In this document: positions 8,797 to 18,154 of the stretch, one piece after another
How positions within the stretch are numbered: position 1 is the first letter of the stretch
Layout of the letters: every line of letters begins with the position of its first letter
DNA from: Pseudofrankia inefficax
GTDB lineage: Bacteria; Actinomycetota; Actinomycetes; Frankiales; Frankiaceae
Direction of reading: 5' to 3'
NCBI RefSeq assembly: GCF_000166135.1
Contig: NC_014666.1
Coordinates: 7,626,001-7,690,000, forward strand
DNA length: 64,000 bases
Program-made: the position numbers and the translations under genes
Notes under the pieces: model-generated
The model's input: only the letters and a program-made list of their open reading frames with translations
Told to the model about the DNA's origin: nothing
Databases searched by the model: none

Positions 8797-9111
8797 ATTG
8801 GCGCAGCCGCCGCCGCTGGCCAGACCACCGAACGCCCCGCGCCCGGGCCGTACTCGGACCATCTTCGGCGCCGCCTCGGCGGCAGCGGCCTGCTCCACCT
8901 GCTCGCGGGTGGTGAGGGTGAGCAGGACGGGCCCGCCGGTCGGGCCCGCCTCGGCGTCCGCGCCGGCCAGGTCGGTCAGGCCGTCGAGGTCGTCGTCCAG
9001 GTCGTCGTCCAGGTCGTCGTCAGCCGGGCCGTCCAGCTCGTCGTGCCGCGTGCCGCCGAGCGGGGCGGGTGCCGTGGCCGTGCGCCTACCGCCGCGCCAC
9101 CTGAGCTTCAC
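8785..9111 (-). CDS. hypothetical small acidic protein with DDLD repeats
   Basis: 108 residues, not recognised. A basic N-terminus (MKLRWRGGRRT) is followed by an acidic tract built from repeated DDLD units (encoded by a 12-bp tandem repeat near 8992-9030), then LLTLTTREQVEQAAAAEAAPKMVRVRPGRG and a Gly-rich tail. No signal peptide or membrane segment. GTG start with GGAGA 6 nt upstream, codon usage normal for the genome. It is convergent with nothing and probably leads into tsaE. A real gene is likely but the product is unknown. Confidence 0.6.
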   Translation of the reverse strand: MKLRWRGGRRTATAPAPLGGTRHDELDGPADDDLDDDLDDDLDGLTDLAGADAEAGPTGGPVLLTLTTREQVEQAAAAEAAPKMVRVRPGRGAFGGLASGGGCANPNR

Positions 9112-9383
9112 GTCGTCTCCCTCGTGTCTCGTGGTTGTCTCGTGCAGCCGTGCCCCGGACGTAGTACCCGTTCGGGCCCGTGACGACCGTGCCGCCCCCG
9201 GCCGGCACCCCGGGCGCCGAACGCTTCCCTCGACCGTAGGTGCTCGCCGCCCAGCCGTCTCGGCGCCCGTGGCAACTCCCGGTCCACACAGCAGCCGTCA
9301 GTAGGGCCGATGCGGCAAAACCGCCCGTCAGCGGTCCCGGCGCGCGATGATGATCTCCAGCTTGGCGGTGGAGGAGGGGTTCG

Positions 9384-10973
9384 ATGGGCGGCGCGCGCGA
9401 TCCCTGGCGTCCCGACCGCGGAGCCGGCGAGGGACCGTCCGGGGACGAGATCGGGTCGGCGCGGGACCCGGACGCCCCGGCCGGCCGGCTCGCGCGGGCC
9501 GGCGACGCGGTGGCCGCGGCCGGCGGCCGGGTGCTCGCCCGGCTCGGCGCAGGTCGGCTCGCGGCCGGCGTGGGCGGGCTCGTCGTGCTGCTGATGGCGG
9601 GCGGTGCGGTCTGGCTCGCCCAGGCCGACGAGAACCCCGGGCAGCCCTGCACGGCGCACCCGGGCGCGGTGTGCGAGGCGGCCTACGGGATCTGGGCCGA
9701 CGCCGACCCTGACCGCGCGGTGACCAGCCCGTCCGGCTGGTCGGCCAGAACCGCCCGGTACCTGGGCGAGAGCTACGTGACCAGCGCGGCGGCGAGCCGG
9801 GTGCCCGCGCCACCGGGTGGCCGGGACGACTGCGCCGCCCGCGCGGCCTGGGCCGCGTCGATCGGCGCGGTCCCGGCCGACGTCGCCCCGCTCCGGGTGA
9901 CGGTGAGCGCGCGCCGAGGCATCCCGGTGACAGTGCTCGGCTACCGGGTCCACCTCGACGAGGCGCGTCAGGCCCCGACCGAGGGCACCCTGCTCACCTG
10001 CTCGGGCGTGCTGGACGCCGACGACCAGGCCGAGTCCAACGCGCCGCCCTGGCAACGCAGGCCGGCCCTCTACCAGGCACGCACACTGCCGTTCTCGGCC
10101 GCGGCGCCCGTCGACCTCGACCGGCGGACCTCCGAGCTGATCGCGCCCGGCCCCGCCGCCGGCCAGCCGGCGACGCCCGTGCACGTGCCGGCCAGGACGA
10201 GCACGCCGATGCTGGTCGCGGCCACCACCGACGGCTGCGCCTGCCGCTGGCGACTGGAGGTGACGCTCCTCGTCTCGGGCGAGCAGCAGGTGGTCACGGT
10301 CGGCGCGGACGGTGTCCGAACCGGCCCGGCGGCCGCCAACCGGGGACAGCCGTCGTTCGCGACGACCTCGTCGGCGTACCTGCGGCCGTACGCCTACGTC
10401 GACGGCGGCTGGCAGGCGACCAGCAGCCCGACTCCGCCCGGCTCGTCCCAGCCTGTCTGCCCGCTGCTGCCGGCCGGCGCGGTCGCCGACGCCCTCGGGA
10501 ACGGCCCGTCCGACCCACCCAGTCAGGTCGACGAGTCCGAGACCGTCGAACGGGGCTACCCGAACGTCGCCTACGCCGGCCTCACCCGGCAGGTGTCGTG
10601 CCAGTGGCAGGCCAGCCCGAACGGGTGGGAGCTGGGCAACCTCACCATCGAGACTCTCCGGCTGGACGATGCCGCGTCCGCGCGGGCCGTCTTCGACCAG
10701 CGTCGGTCCGCGCCGGTGGGAATGCCGTCCCTCTTCGGGTGCTCCGAGGGCACGCCGACGGTGGCGTCCGCGCCGGTGGAGATCCAGGGCGTCGGCGACG
10801 CGGCGGTCCGCTCGGCCGGCCAGTTGCTGGTGCTCGCTGCCGACCGGGTCGTCCGCGTCGAGCTGTGCGTCCCCCCGACGCCGGCGCCGACGCCGGCACC
10901 CACGATCGTGACCCCGGTGCCCGGCGACGAGGCCGTACTCATCCGGCTGGCCCGGGCGGTGCTCGCGGGCTGA
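9384..10973 (+). CDS. membrane-anchored protein of unknown function
   Basis: 529 residues, not recognised. The N-terminal 65 residues are cytoplasmic (DPWRPDRGAGEG...), a single membrane segment spans about 70-92 (GLVVLLMAGGAVWLAQ), and about 430 residues lie outside. The outer part has several cysteine pairs (CTAHPGAVC, CACRW, CPLL, CQW, CSEG, CVPP), consistent with disulfides, and a Pro/Ala/Thr stretch near the C-terminus. The first outer half (ESYVTSAAASRVPAPPGG, then VTVLGYRVHLDE) looks like a domain of its own. Strong GGAGGAGGGG site before the ATG. Divergent from the small acidic gene and convergent with alr, 21 bp away. Confidence 0.82.
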   Translation: MGGARDPWRPDRGAGEGPSGDEIGSARDPDAPAGRLARAGDAVAAAGGRVLARLGAGRLAAGVGGLVVLLMAGGAVWLAQADENPGQPCTAHPGAVCEAAYGIWADADPDRAVTSPSGWSARTARYLGESYVTSAAASRVPAPPGGRDDCAARAAWAASIGAVPADVAPLRVTVSARRGIPVTVLGYRVHLDEARQAPTEGTLLTCSGVLDADDQAESNAPPWQRRPALYQARTLPFSAAAPVDLDRRTSELIAPGPAAGQPATPVHVPARTSTPMLVAATTDGCACRWRLEVTLLVSGEQQVVTVGADGVRTGPAAANRGQPSFATTSSAYLRPYAYVDGGWQATSSPTPPGSSQPVCPLLPAGAVADALGNGPSDPPSQVDESETVERGYPNVAYAGLTRQVSCQWQASPNGWELGNLTIETLRLDDAASARAVFDQRRSAPVGMPSLFGCSEGTPTVASAPVEIQGVGDAAVRSAGQLLVLAADRVVRVELCVPPTPAPTPAPTIVTPVPGDEAVLIRLARAVLAG

Positions 10974-10994
10974 GCCCTCGGCGTCGACAGGCCG

Positions 10995-12161
10995 TCAGGG
11001 GTTGAGGTAGATCCGGGGGACGCGGGGGCCGATCCGGGTGACGATCTCGTAGTTGATGGTGCCGAGCGCGGCGGCCCAGTCGTCCGCGGTCGGCTCGCCG
11101 GCGTCGCCGGGGCCGAACAGCACCGCCTCGTCGCCCTCGGCGACCTGGTCGTCGCCGACGTCGAGGACGAACTGGTCCATGCAGACCGTGCCGGCGATCC
11201 GCCGGCGACGCCCGGCGAGCAGCACCTCGCCGAGGTTCGTCGCCGCGCGCGGCACCCCGTCGGCGTAGCCCAGCGGGACGAGCGCGAGCGTCGTCTCGGA
11301 GTCGGTGACGTAGCGGTGGGCGTAGGAGACCCCGGTGCCGGGCGGCACGCGCTTGGCGAGCGCGACCCTGGCGGCGAGGCGCATCGCCGGGCGCAGGCCC
11401 AGCTCGGCGGACCGGCCGACGTCGGGGCCCGGCGACAGCCCGTAGATCGAGATCCCCGGCCGGACCAGGTCGAAATGGGCCTCCGGGCTGACCAGGGTGG
11501 CGGCCGAGTTCGCCAGGTGGCGCACCTCGGGGCGCAGCCCAGCCTTCTCCGCGATCTCGACCGCGTCGGTGAACCGGCCGATCTGGCCCTGCACGGTCGG
11601 ATGGCCGGGCGCGTCGGCGAACGCGAAATGGCTCCACACCCCGACGACGTCGAGCACACCCTCGGCGCGCAGGGCGGCGGCCGCGTCGCACAGGCCCGGC
11701 CAGTCGGCGTCGGTGGCGCCGGCCCGGCCGAGCCCGGTGTCCGCCTTCAGGTGGACCCGGGCCGGGCGGCCGGTGGACCGGGCGGCAGCGGCGATCTCCG
11801 CCAGTGCCCAGGGCGCGGAGGCCGACAGGTCGATCTGGGCGCCGATGGCCGCGTCGAGAGGTTCTCCCGGCGACATCAGCCAGGACATCACCGGCACCGT
11901 GATGCCGGCCGCACGCAACGCCAGCGCCTCCTCGATCACGGCGACCCCGAGCCAGGTCGCGCCGGCGTCGAGCGCGGCGCGGGCGCACGGCAGCATGCCG
12001 TGGCCGTAGCCGTCGGCCTTGACGACCGCCATGGTCGCCGCGGAACCGGCGCGGGCGACCAGCTCCGCGGTCGACGCCCGCACCGCGTCCAGGTCGATGG
12101 CGGCGTACACGCGCGGCGGCGTCACCGGGTCCGCACTGGTCGCAGTGGTCGGCTGAGTCAT
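10995..12161 (-). CDS. alr: alanine racemase
   Basis: PLP enzyme making D-alanine for peptidoglycan. 388 residues. The PLP lysine is in VVKADGYGHGM near residue 40, and the second-domain signature VPLGYADGVPR is present, followed by CMDQFVLDVG. The ATG at 12161 has GGAGGG 5 nt upstream and starts 17 residues before YAAIDLDAVRAS, the usual family beginning. The frame extends upstream without similarity. In transcription order it is downstream of the divergently read SWIM gene and upstream of the tsa genes. Confidence 0.95.
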   Translation of the reverse strand: MTQPTTATSADPVTPPRVYAAIDLDAVRASTAELVARAGSAATMAVVKADGYGHGMLPCARAALDAGATWLGVAVIEEALALRAAGITVPVMSWLMSPGEPLDAAIGAQIDLSASAPWALAEIAAAARSTGRPARVHLKADTGLGRAGATDADWPGLCDAAAALRAEGVLDVVGVWSHFAFADAPGHPTVQGQIGRFTDAVEIAEKAGLRPEVRHLANSAATLVSPEAHFDLVRPGISIYGLSPGPDVGRSAELGLRPAMRLAARVALAKRVPPGTGVSYAHRYVTDSETTLALVPLGYADGVPRAATNLGEVLLAGRRRRIAGTVCMDQFVLDVGDDQVAEGDEAVLFGPGDAGEPTADDWAAALGTINYEIVTRIGPRVPRIYLNP

Positions 12162-12333
12162 CGGGCCCTCCGGAATCCAGGCGCGGATCCCCGCCCCGCG
12201 CGGCCGGCGCGACGGTGTCGAGCCGGCGTCCAGTGGCCGGGACGACGCCTGCCGGAACCCTACTTTGCCCCGCTCGGACCGGCTGACTGCCGGCAACGGG
12301 GACAGCCCCGGCACAGCCGGCCCGGGCCCGCCA

Positions 12334-12339
12334 TAGGAT
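12334..12339 (+). promoter_or_regulatory. -10 element for a leaderless SWIM-protein transcript
   Basis: TAGGAT matches the actinobacterial TANNNT consensus and ends 6 nt before the GTG start at 12346. No ribosome binding site fits in that gap, so the transcript probably begins at or next to the start codon. No clear -35. Confidence 0.5.
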
Positions 12340-12345
12340 TGCGGG

Positions 12346-12858
12346 GTGATCATCAAGGTTTCCGGGGACGGACCGCACGACGAGGTCATCCTCACGCCGC
12401 TCGAGGCCGCCTTCACCGAGACCACCTGCGCCACGCTCGCCGGCACCGAGGCGTTCACCCGCGGTGTCGGGCTGGCGCTGCTCGGCCGCGTGGCCGACCT
12501 GCGAATCCGGCCGAGCGATGCCTCGGGGACCGTGGACGACGACGGCCAGTACGCCGTCAAGCTGTCGGTGGACGAGGACGGCCCGCACCAGGAGTGCGGC
12601 TGTCCGGAGGCCGCCGCCGCGGCGCTGTGCCCGCACGGGGTCGCCGTCGCGCTGGCGGCGACCGGCTCGGTCAACGGGGACGAGGACGACGAGGACGACG
12701 ACGACTACGTCCGGGCGGCCGTCGGGGTCTTCCTGACCGGGCTGCCGCGGGCCGAGCTGGTCGACCTGGTCCTCGACCTCGCCGACGAGAACGACGACCT
12801 CGCCGACGCCCTCTGGGAGGCCACCGTCCGCTGGCACCGCGACCAGGCCACCGACTGA
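12346..12858 (+). CDS. SWIM zinc-finger protein of unknown function
   Basis: 170 residues. Cys84, Cys86, Cys95 and His97 (ECGCPEAAAAALCPHG) form the CxCx(n)CxH pattern of the SWIM zinc finger, a module linked to nucleic-acid or protein binding. The segment before it (VADLRIRPSDAS...YAVKLSVDEDG) looks like the beta strands that usually precede a SWIM finger. A highly acidic linker (DEDDEDDDDY) leads to an alpha-helical C-terminal part. It lacks the helicase or transposase domains that often accompany SWIM fingers. GTG start, probably leaderless. It is divergent from alr and convergent with glmS (13-bp gap). Confidence 0.8.
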   Translation: MIIKVSGDGPHDEVILTPLEAAFTETTCATLAGTEAFTRGVGLALLGRVADLRIRPSDASGTVDDDGQYAVKLSVDEDGPHQECGCPEAAAAALCPHGVAVALAATGSVNGDEDDEDDDDYVRAAVGVFLTGLPRAELVDLVLDLADENDDLADALWEATVRWHRDQATD

Positions 12859-12871
12859 CCCAGCCGCCTGC

Positions 12872-14794
12872 TTATTCCACCGTGACGGACTTGGCCAGGT
12901 TGCGGGGCTGGTCGACGTCGAGGCCGCGGGCCAAGGCCAGCTCGCAGGCGAACACCTGCAGCGGGATCGTCGTCACCAGCGGGGAGAACAGCGACGACGT
13001 CGCCGGCACCCGGATCAGGTGGTCGGCGAACGGCTCGACCAGATGGTCGCCCTCCTCGGCGATGACGATGGTCCTGGCGCCGCGGGCCCGGACCTCCTGA
13101 ATGTTCGACACGACCTTGTCGTGCAGCACGGCCCGCCCGCGCGGCGAGGGCACCACGACGACGACCGGCACGCCCTGCTCGACCAGCGCGATCGGCCCGT
13201 GCTTGAGCTCGCCGGCCGGGAAGCCCTCGGCGTGCATGTAGGCGAGCTCCTTGAGCTTGAGCGCGCCCTCCAGGGCCACCGGGTACCCGACGTGCCGGCC
13301 GAGGAACAGCACGGTCCTGGCGCCCGACAGGCTGCGGGCCAGCTCCCGCACCGGGCCGACCGTGCCCAGCGTGCGGGCCACCAGGTCGGGCATCTTCTGC
13401 AGCTTCTCGACGTAGGCGCCGACCTCGTCGCCGTAGAGCACGCCCCGGGCCTGCGCGAGGAAGAGGCCGACGAGCAGGCAGGCCGCGACCTGGCCGAGGA
13501 ACGTCTTGGTGGCGGCGACGCCGACCTCCGGGCCGCACCGGGTGTAGAGCACGGCGTCGGACTCGCGCGGGATCGTCGAGCCGTTGGTGTTGCAGATCGC
13601 CAGCACCCGGGCCTTCTGCTCACGGGCGTGCTTGACGGCCATCAGCGTGTCCAGCGTCTCGCCGGACTGGCTGATCGCGATGACCAGCGTCGAGCGGTCG
13701 AGCACCGGGTCTCGGTAGCGGAACTCGGAGGCCATCTCGACCTCGCAGGGCAGCCGGGTCCAGTGCTCGATCGCGTACTTGGCGATCAGGCCGGCATGGT
13801 AGGCGGTGCCGCAGGCGACGATGAAGACCTTGTCGATGTCGCGGAAGTCCTCGCCGGAGAGCCGCTCCTCGTCCAGGACGATCGCCCCGTCGGGCGACAG
13901 CCGGCCGCGCAGGGTGTCGGCGAGCACCGCCGGCTGCTCGCTGATCTCCTTGAGCATGAAGTACGGGTAGCCGCCCTTCTCGGCGGCTGAGGCGTCCCAG
14001 TCGACGTGGTAGGGCCGGCCCTCGACCTGTTCGCCGTTGAAGTCGATGACCGTCACGCCATCCCGGCGGCCCTCGACGATCTGGTCCTGGCCGATCTCCA
14101 GGGCGTCCCGGGTGTGCGCGATGAACGCGGAGACGTCGCTGGCGAGGAACGTCTCCCCCTGGCCGAGCCCGACCACCAGTGGGCTGTTGCGCCGGGCACC
14201 GACGACGACCTCCGGGAAGTCCCGGTGCAACACGACGAGGGTGAACGCGCCGGAGAGCCGATGGCAGACCCGGCGGACCGCCTCGGTGAGCGGGTGGCGC
14301 CCGCCCTCGGTGCCCTCGCTGGCCGCGACGGCGGTCGCCTCCGCCGAGCCCGGGCGGCCCAGCTCGGCCTCCAGCAGGTGCGCGACGACCTCGGTGTCGG
14401 TCTCGCTCTCCAGCTCATGGCCGGCGGCGAACAGCTCCGCCCGCAGCGCGGTGAAGTTCTCGATGATCCCGTTGTGGATGACACCGATCGTGCCGGTGCA
14501 GTCCGTGTGCGGGTGGGCGTTGACGTCGGTCGGCCCGCCGTGGGTGGCCCAGCGGGTGTGGCCCATGCCGGTCGTGCCGGCCATGCCCTCCCCGACGACC
14601 TGGCCCTCGTCGTTCTCGGCGAGGGCCTTCTCCAGGTTCGCCAGCTTTCCGGCGCGTCGGACGACCTTCAGTGCGCCCGCGCCGACGACGGCGATTCCGG
14701 CCGAGTCATACCCTCGGTACTCCAGCCGGCGCAGCCCGCCGAGGGCGACCTCGAGGGCGGACTGCTCTCCCACGTAGCCGATGATCCCGCACAT
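12872..14794 (-). CDS. glmS: glutamine--fructose-6-phosphate aminotransferase (isomerizing)
   Basis: Makes glucosamine-6-phosphate, the first step towards UDP-GlcNAc. 640 residues. MCGIIGYVG places the catalytic Cys2 of the glutaminase domain right after the start, which fixes the start at 14794 although the frame stays open upstream. Two SIS sugar-isomerase domains follow (ACGTAYHAG, SQSGETLDTL, GRHVGYPVALEGALKLKE), ending DQPRNLAKSVTVE. About 20 extra residues sit in the glutaminase domain near ELGRPGSAEATAVAASEGTEG. Probably leaderless. Upstream in the same direction is glmM, with no coaA between them as in Streptomyces. Confidence 0.97.
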   Translation of the reverse strand: MCGIIGYVGEQSALEVALGGLRRLEYRGYDSAGIAVVGAGALKVVRRAGKLANLEKALAENDEGQVVGEGMAGTTGMGHTRWATHGGPTDVNAHPHTDCTGTIGVIHNGIIENFTALRAELFAAGHELESETDTEVVAHLLEAELGRPGSAEATAVAASEGTEGGRHPLTEAVRRVCHRLSGAFTLVVLHRDFPEVVVGARRNSPLVVGLGQGETFLASDVSAFIAHTRDALEIGQDQIVEGRRDGVTVIDFNGEQVEGRPYHVDWDASAAEKGGYPYFMLKEISEQPAVLADTLRGRLSPDGAIVLDEERLSGEDFRDIDKVFIVACGTAYHAGLIAKYAIEHWTRLPCEVEMASEFRYRDPVLDRSTLVIAISQSGETLDTLMAVKHAREQKARVLAICNTNGSTIPRESDAVLYTRCGPEVGVAATKTFLGQVAACLLVGLFLAQARGVLYGDEVGAYVEKLQKMPDLVARTLGTVGPVRELARSLSGARTVLFLGRHVGYPVALEGALKLKELAYMHAEGFPAGELKHGPIALVEQGVPVVVVVPSPRGRAVLHDKVVSNIQEVRARGARTIVIAEEGDHLVEPFADHLIRVPATSSLFSPLVTTIPLQVFACELALARGLDVDQPRNLAKSVTVE

Positions 14795-14801
14795 GGGGCT
14801 C

Positions 14802-14807
14802 AGCGTA
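14802..14807 (-). promoter_or_regulatory. -10 element for a leaderless glmS transcript
   Basis: On the minus strand TACGCT (TANNNT type) lies exactly 7 nt before the glmS ATG; the gap GAGCCCC has no ribosome binding site. There is no room for a glmS ribozyme or any other leader riboswitch if this promoter is used. No clear -35. Confidence 0.45.
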
Positions 14808-15059
14808 CGCAGCGGCGACGGCTGTGCGCGCACGGACCCGGGAACCGTCGACAGGTTTCGCGAACGCTCCCGCGCGGATGCGGCGAAAGCCCCGAGCCGA
14901 CCGGCGACCGGCGCTCCAAGCGGGCCATCGGCGCAGGTCAGGACGTTGCCGGTCCCGGTATCGATGTCCGCCAAGTCGTTCTGACGGCTCGAATTCCCGG
15001 GTACTTCCGACGGGCGTCTCCTCGTTCCGGAGCGCCTTCGCGGCCTTCCCGAGGAGGGG

Positions 15060-16442
15060 TCAGCCGGCGATGGCGAGCTCGCGCCTGACGACGTCGGCCA
15101 GCTCGGTGGCGACCGCTCGGGCCCGCGCGTCGGTCGGCGCCTCGACCATCACCCGCACCAGCGGCTCGGTCCCCGAGGGGCGCAGCAGCACGCGGCCCTC
15201 GGTACCCAGCTCGGCCTCCGCCGCGGCGACGGCGGCCGCGAGCGGGGCGGAGCCCTGGACCCCGCTCCGGTCGACGCCGCGCACGTTGACCAGTACCTGC
15301 GGCAGCCGGGTCATCGCCTTCGCCAGCTCACCGAGGGGCTGGCCGGTCTCGCGTACCCGGCCCAGCAGGGTGAGGGCCGTCAGCAGACCGTCTCCGGTCG
15401 TCGCGTGCCGCAGGAAGACGATGTGGCCGCTCTGCTCGCCGCCGAGCGTCACGCCGAGGCGACGCATCTCGGCGAGCACGTACCGGTCGCCGACCGGGGT
15501 CGCCAGCGCCTCGATCCCGGCCTCCCGCATCGCGTGGTGGAAGCCCAGGTTCGACATGACGGTGACGACGACCCGCCGGTCGGTCAGCTCGCCCCGCTCG
15601 GCCAGCGCCAGCGCGCAGACGGCCATGATCTGGTCCCCGTCGACGATCTCGCCGTCGGCGTCGACCGCGAGGCACCGGTCCGCGTCACCGTCGTGCGCGA
15701 TGCCGACGTCCGCCCCGTGGGCCAGTACGGCCGCCCGCAGGCTGTCCAGATGCGTGGCCCCGCAGCCGTCGTTGATGTGTTCGCCGTCGCCGTCGGCGTG
15801 CAGCGCGATCACCTCGGCCCCGGCCTCGCGCAGCACCCTGGGCGCGAGCCGGGAAGCGGCGCCCTGGGCGCAGTCGACGACGACCCGCAGCCCGTCGAGC
15901 CGGAGCGGCAGGGTGGCGAGCAGGTGCTTGACGTAGCCGTCGACGACACCGTCGATGTAGCCGGGCTCGTCGCGGACCCGCCCGACCGCCGCGCCGGTGG
16001 GGCGCCCGGCCGGCTGGGTCCGCAGCCGGGCCTCGATGGCGTCCTCGACCTCGTCCGGCAGCTTGTGCCCACCGGCGGCGAAGAGCTTGATCCCGTTGTC
16101 GGGCATCGGGTTGTGGCTGGCGGAGAGCATCACGCCGAGGTCGGCCCCGGTCGCGGCGACGATGTGCGCCACCGCGGGGGTCGGTACCACCCCGACCCGG
16201 ACGACGTCGGCACCCCGGGAGGCGAGCCCCGCGAGGACCGCGGCCTCGAGGAACTCACCCGAGGGCCGGGTGTCCCGCCCGACGACCACGATGGGCCGGT
16301 CTCCGGCCGCCCGGGGCGTCAGGGCCGCCCGGTTCTCGGTGAGCACCTCGACCGCGGCCTCCGCGAGGCGCAGCGCCAGCTCCGCCGTCAGGTCGACGTT
16401 CGCGACGCCGCGCACGCCATCGGTACCGAACAGCCGCCCCAT
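15060..16442 (-). CDS. glmM: phosphoglucosamine mutase
   Basis: Converts glucosamine-6-phosphate to glucosamine-1-phosphate, the step after GlmS. 460 residues from the ATG at 16442, which gives the typical [15 protein letters not shown] and has GGGGGG upstream; an in-frame ATG 18 nt further up would add MVGGPV. The phosphoserine loop is [14 protein letters not shown], the metal site is DGDADRC, and the phosphate-binding loop [12 protein letters not shown] is near the C-terminus. It lies 265 bp ahead of glmS. Confidence 0.97.
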   Translation of the reverse strand: MGRLFGTDGVRGVANVDLTAELALRLAEAAVEVLTENRAALTPRAAGDRPIVVVGRDTRPSGEFLEAAVLAGLASRGADVVRVGVVPTPAVAHIVAATGADLGVMLSASHNPMPDNGIKLFAAGGHKLPDEVEDAIEARLRTQPAGRPTGAAVGRVRDEPGYIDGVVDGYVKHLLATLPLRLDGLRVVVDCAQGAASRLAPRVLREAGAEVIALHADGDGEHINDGCGATHLDSLRAAVLAHGADVGIAHDGDADRCLAVDADGEIVDGDQIMAVCALALAERGELTDRRVVVTVMSNLGFHHAMREAGIEALATPVGDRYVLAEMRRLGVTLGGEQSGHIVFLRHATTGDGLLTALTLLGRVRETGQPLGELAKAMTRLPQVLVNVRGVDRSGVQGSAPLAAAVAAAEAELGTEGRVLLRPSGTEPLVRVMVEAPTDARARAVATELADVVRRELAIAG

Positions 16443-16805
16443 CACGGGCCCCCCAACCATCGGAGTTCGCCGAGCTCCATGTCGTGCCCGCGCCGGCAGC
16501 GGGACGGCCTGGCGTCCGGTCCTCGGACGCCGCCGCGAGTCCAGCCGCCGGCACTGGTCAGCCCGGCCGTCCCCCAGAGGACCGCGCTTCCCGGCCCGCG
16601 TCGGCGGGCCGGACAGCCATCATCTTCGCCGACCTGGCCGTGAGTTCCGTCGAGGCCCGCCGCCAGGAGGACGGCGCGCCGGCCGCGAGTGTCCCCGCGG
16701 CCGGTCCCGGGGCTGCCGACAGGCGCCGAAAACGGCGAAAACCCGCCCGTCCAGGATGGCCGACAGGCGGGTGTCACCGCGATCAGAGAAGTCACCGCAC
16801 GTCGA
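16443..16805. other. spacer between rpsI and glmM
   Basis: No gene seen. It probably holds the glmM promoter; a hairpin ACCCGCC...GGCGGGT lies near 16741-16770. The region next to rpsI holds two terminator hairpins. Confidence 0.5.
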
Positions 16806-16858
16806 AGCCCCGGCCACGCGAACCACGGGGCCGGGGCTCCCAGGGAGATCCCCCTGGG
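16806..16858 (-). terminator. rpsI: double hairpin behind rpsI
   Basis: Two adjacent palindromes: AGCCCCGGCC/GGCCGGGGCT (16806-16838) and CCCAGGG/CCCTGGG (16839-16858). They begin 8 nt after the rpsI stop and have no U-tract. Confidence 0.65.
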
Positions 16859-16866
16859 GTGCGTAC

Positions 16867-17274
<408 letters not shown>

Positions 17275-17668
17275 GTCGCGTTCCTTCCTTGCGGTTCGTG
17301 GTCGCGCGAGCGCGACATTCGGGGGTCCGAGGACCCGACCCCCGGGTCAGATCTTTCGGCTTGTGCGGCGACCCACCCACCGCCCTGGCCGGAGCCAGCG
17401 AAGAGGGAGAACGCGTATCTCTGACGACTCAAGATCTAAAGTGACTCAAACCCTCGCGAAGCGAGCCCCCAGTCAGCGCCCCAAGGTCCCGCGAACGAGC
17501 CCCCAGCGAACTACCCAGAGTTTCACCGAGCGAGCCCCCCAGCGACCGGCTCAAGGTCTCGCGAAGCGAGACACCGGGGGGTCCGGGGGGTCGCCCCCCC
17601 GGGCAGACATCCAGGAGCGGGGCCGCCGGGAGCTGCCCGAAGGGCAGCGAACAGGCGGCCCGCCCCCG
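17275..17668. other. rplM-rpsI spacer rich in palindromes
   Basis: No coding potential. It holds two GAA-triloop hairpins (CTCGC-GAA-GCGAG at 17454-17466 and GTCTCGC-GAA-GCGAGAC at 17556-17572) and one full copy of the dispersed composite repeat. In most bacteria this spacer is only tens of bases. Confidence 0.7.
17576..17661. repeat. dispersed composite palindromic repeat, copy 1
   Basis: Hairpin I CCGGGGGG-TCG-CCCCCCCGG (17583-17602), then the conserved GCAGACATC, then hairpin II with outer arms GGGCCGCC/GGCGGCCC and inner arms GCTGCCC/GGGCAGC around a GAA loop (17620-17661). It ends 7 bp from the rplM stop. Confidence 0.8.
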
Positions 17669-18112
17669 CTACTGCGCGACCTGGACGATGTCGTACGGCT
17701 GCGGCTGCTGGGCCTGGTGCGGGTGGATCGGGCCCGCGTAGACCTTGAGCTTGCGAGCCTGGGCCCGGCCGAGCTTGTTCTTGGGAAGCATCCCCTTGAT
17801 GGCCTTCTCGACGAGCAGCTGAGGCCGCGTGTCGAGCAGCTCGCCGTAGCTGGTGCTGCGAAGACCACCCGGGTAGCCCGAGTGGCGGTAGTACTGCGAC
17901 TGCTCCCGCTTCGAACCCGAGAGCGACACCTTCCCGGCGTTCACGACGATGACGAAGTCACCGGTGTCGATGTGCGGGGCGAAGTACGCCTTGTGCTTCC
18001 CACGAAGTAGCTGGGCAGCCTGGCTCGCCAGCTTGCCGAGGACGACGTCGCTGGCGTCGATGACATGCCACGCACGCTGGATATCCGCGGGCTTGGGCTG
18101 GTACGTGCGCAC
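17669..18112 (-). CDS. rplM: 50S ribosomal protein L13
   Basis: 147 residues, the standard length. [29 protein letters not shown] is the usual N-terminus, [16 protein letters not shown] and the [27 protein letters not shown]-terminal motif are present. The GTG at 18112 is chosen because it gives exactly the family N-terminus; the frame remains open upstream without similarity. First gene of the rplM-rpsI pair and divergent from the 18494 gene. Confidence 0.97.
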   Translation of the reverse strand: MRTYQPKPADIQRAWHVIDASDVVLGKLASQAAQLLRGKHKAYFAPHIDTGDFVIVVNAGKVSLSGSKREQSQYYRHSGYPGGLRSTSYGELLDTRPQLLVEKAIKGMLPKNKLGRAQARKLKVYAGPIHPHQAQQPQPYDIVQVAQ

Positions 18113-18154
18113 AGGTCTGCCTTCTTCGTCGGGACGACGCTCCGTCCGGTCCAC

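Noticed and set aside
14794-14974. Longer GlmS start
   Set aside because: GlmS must begin Met-Cys so that Cys2 becomes the N-terminal nucleophile; only 14794 gives this.
12859-15059. glmS ribozyme or other riboswitch
   Set aside because: The probable -10 is only 7 nt before the start, leaving no leader.
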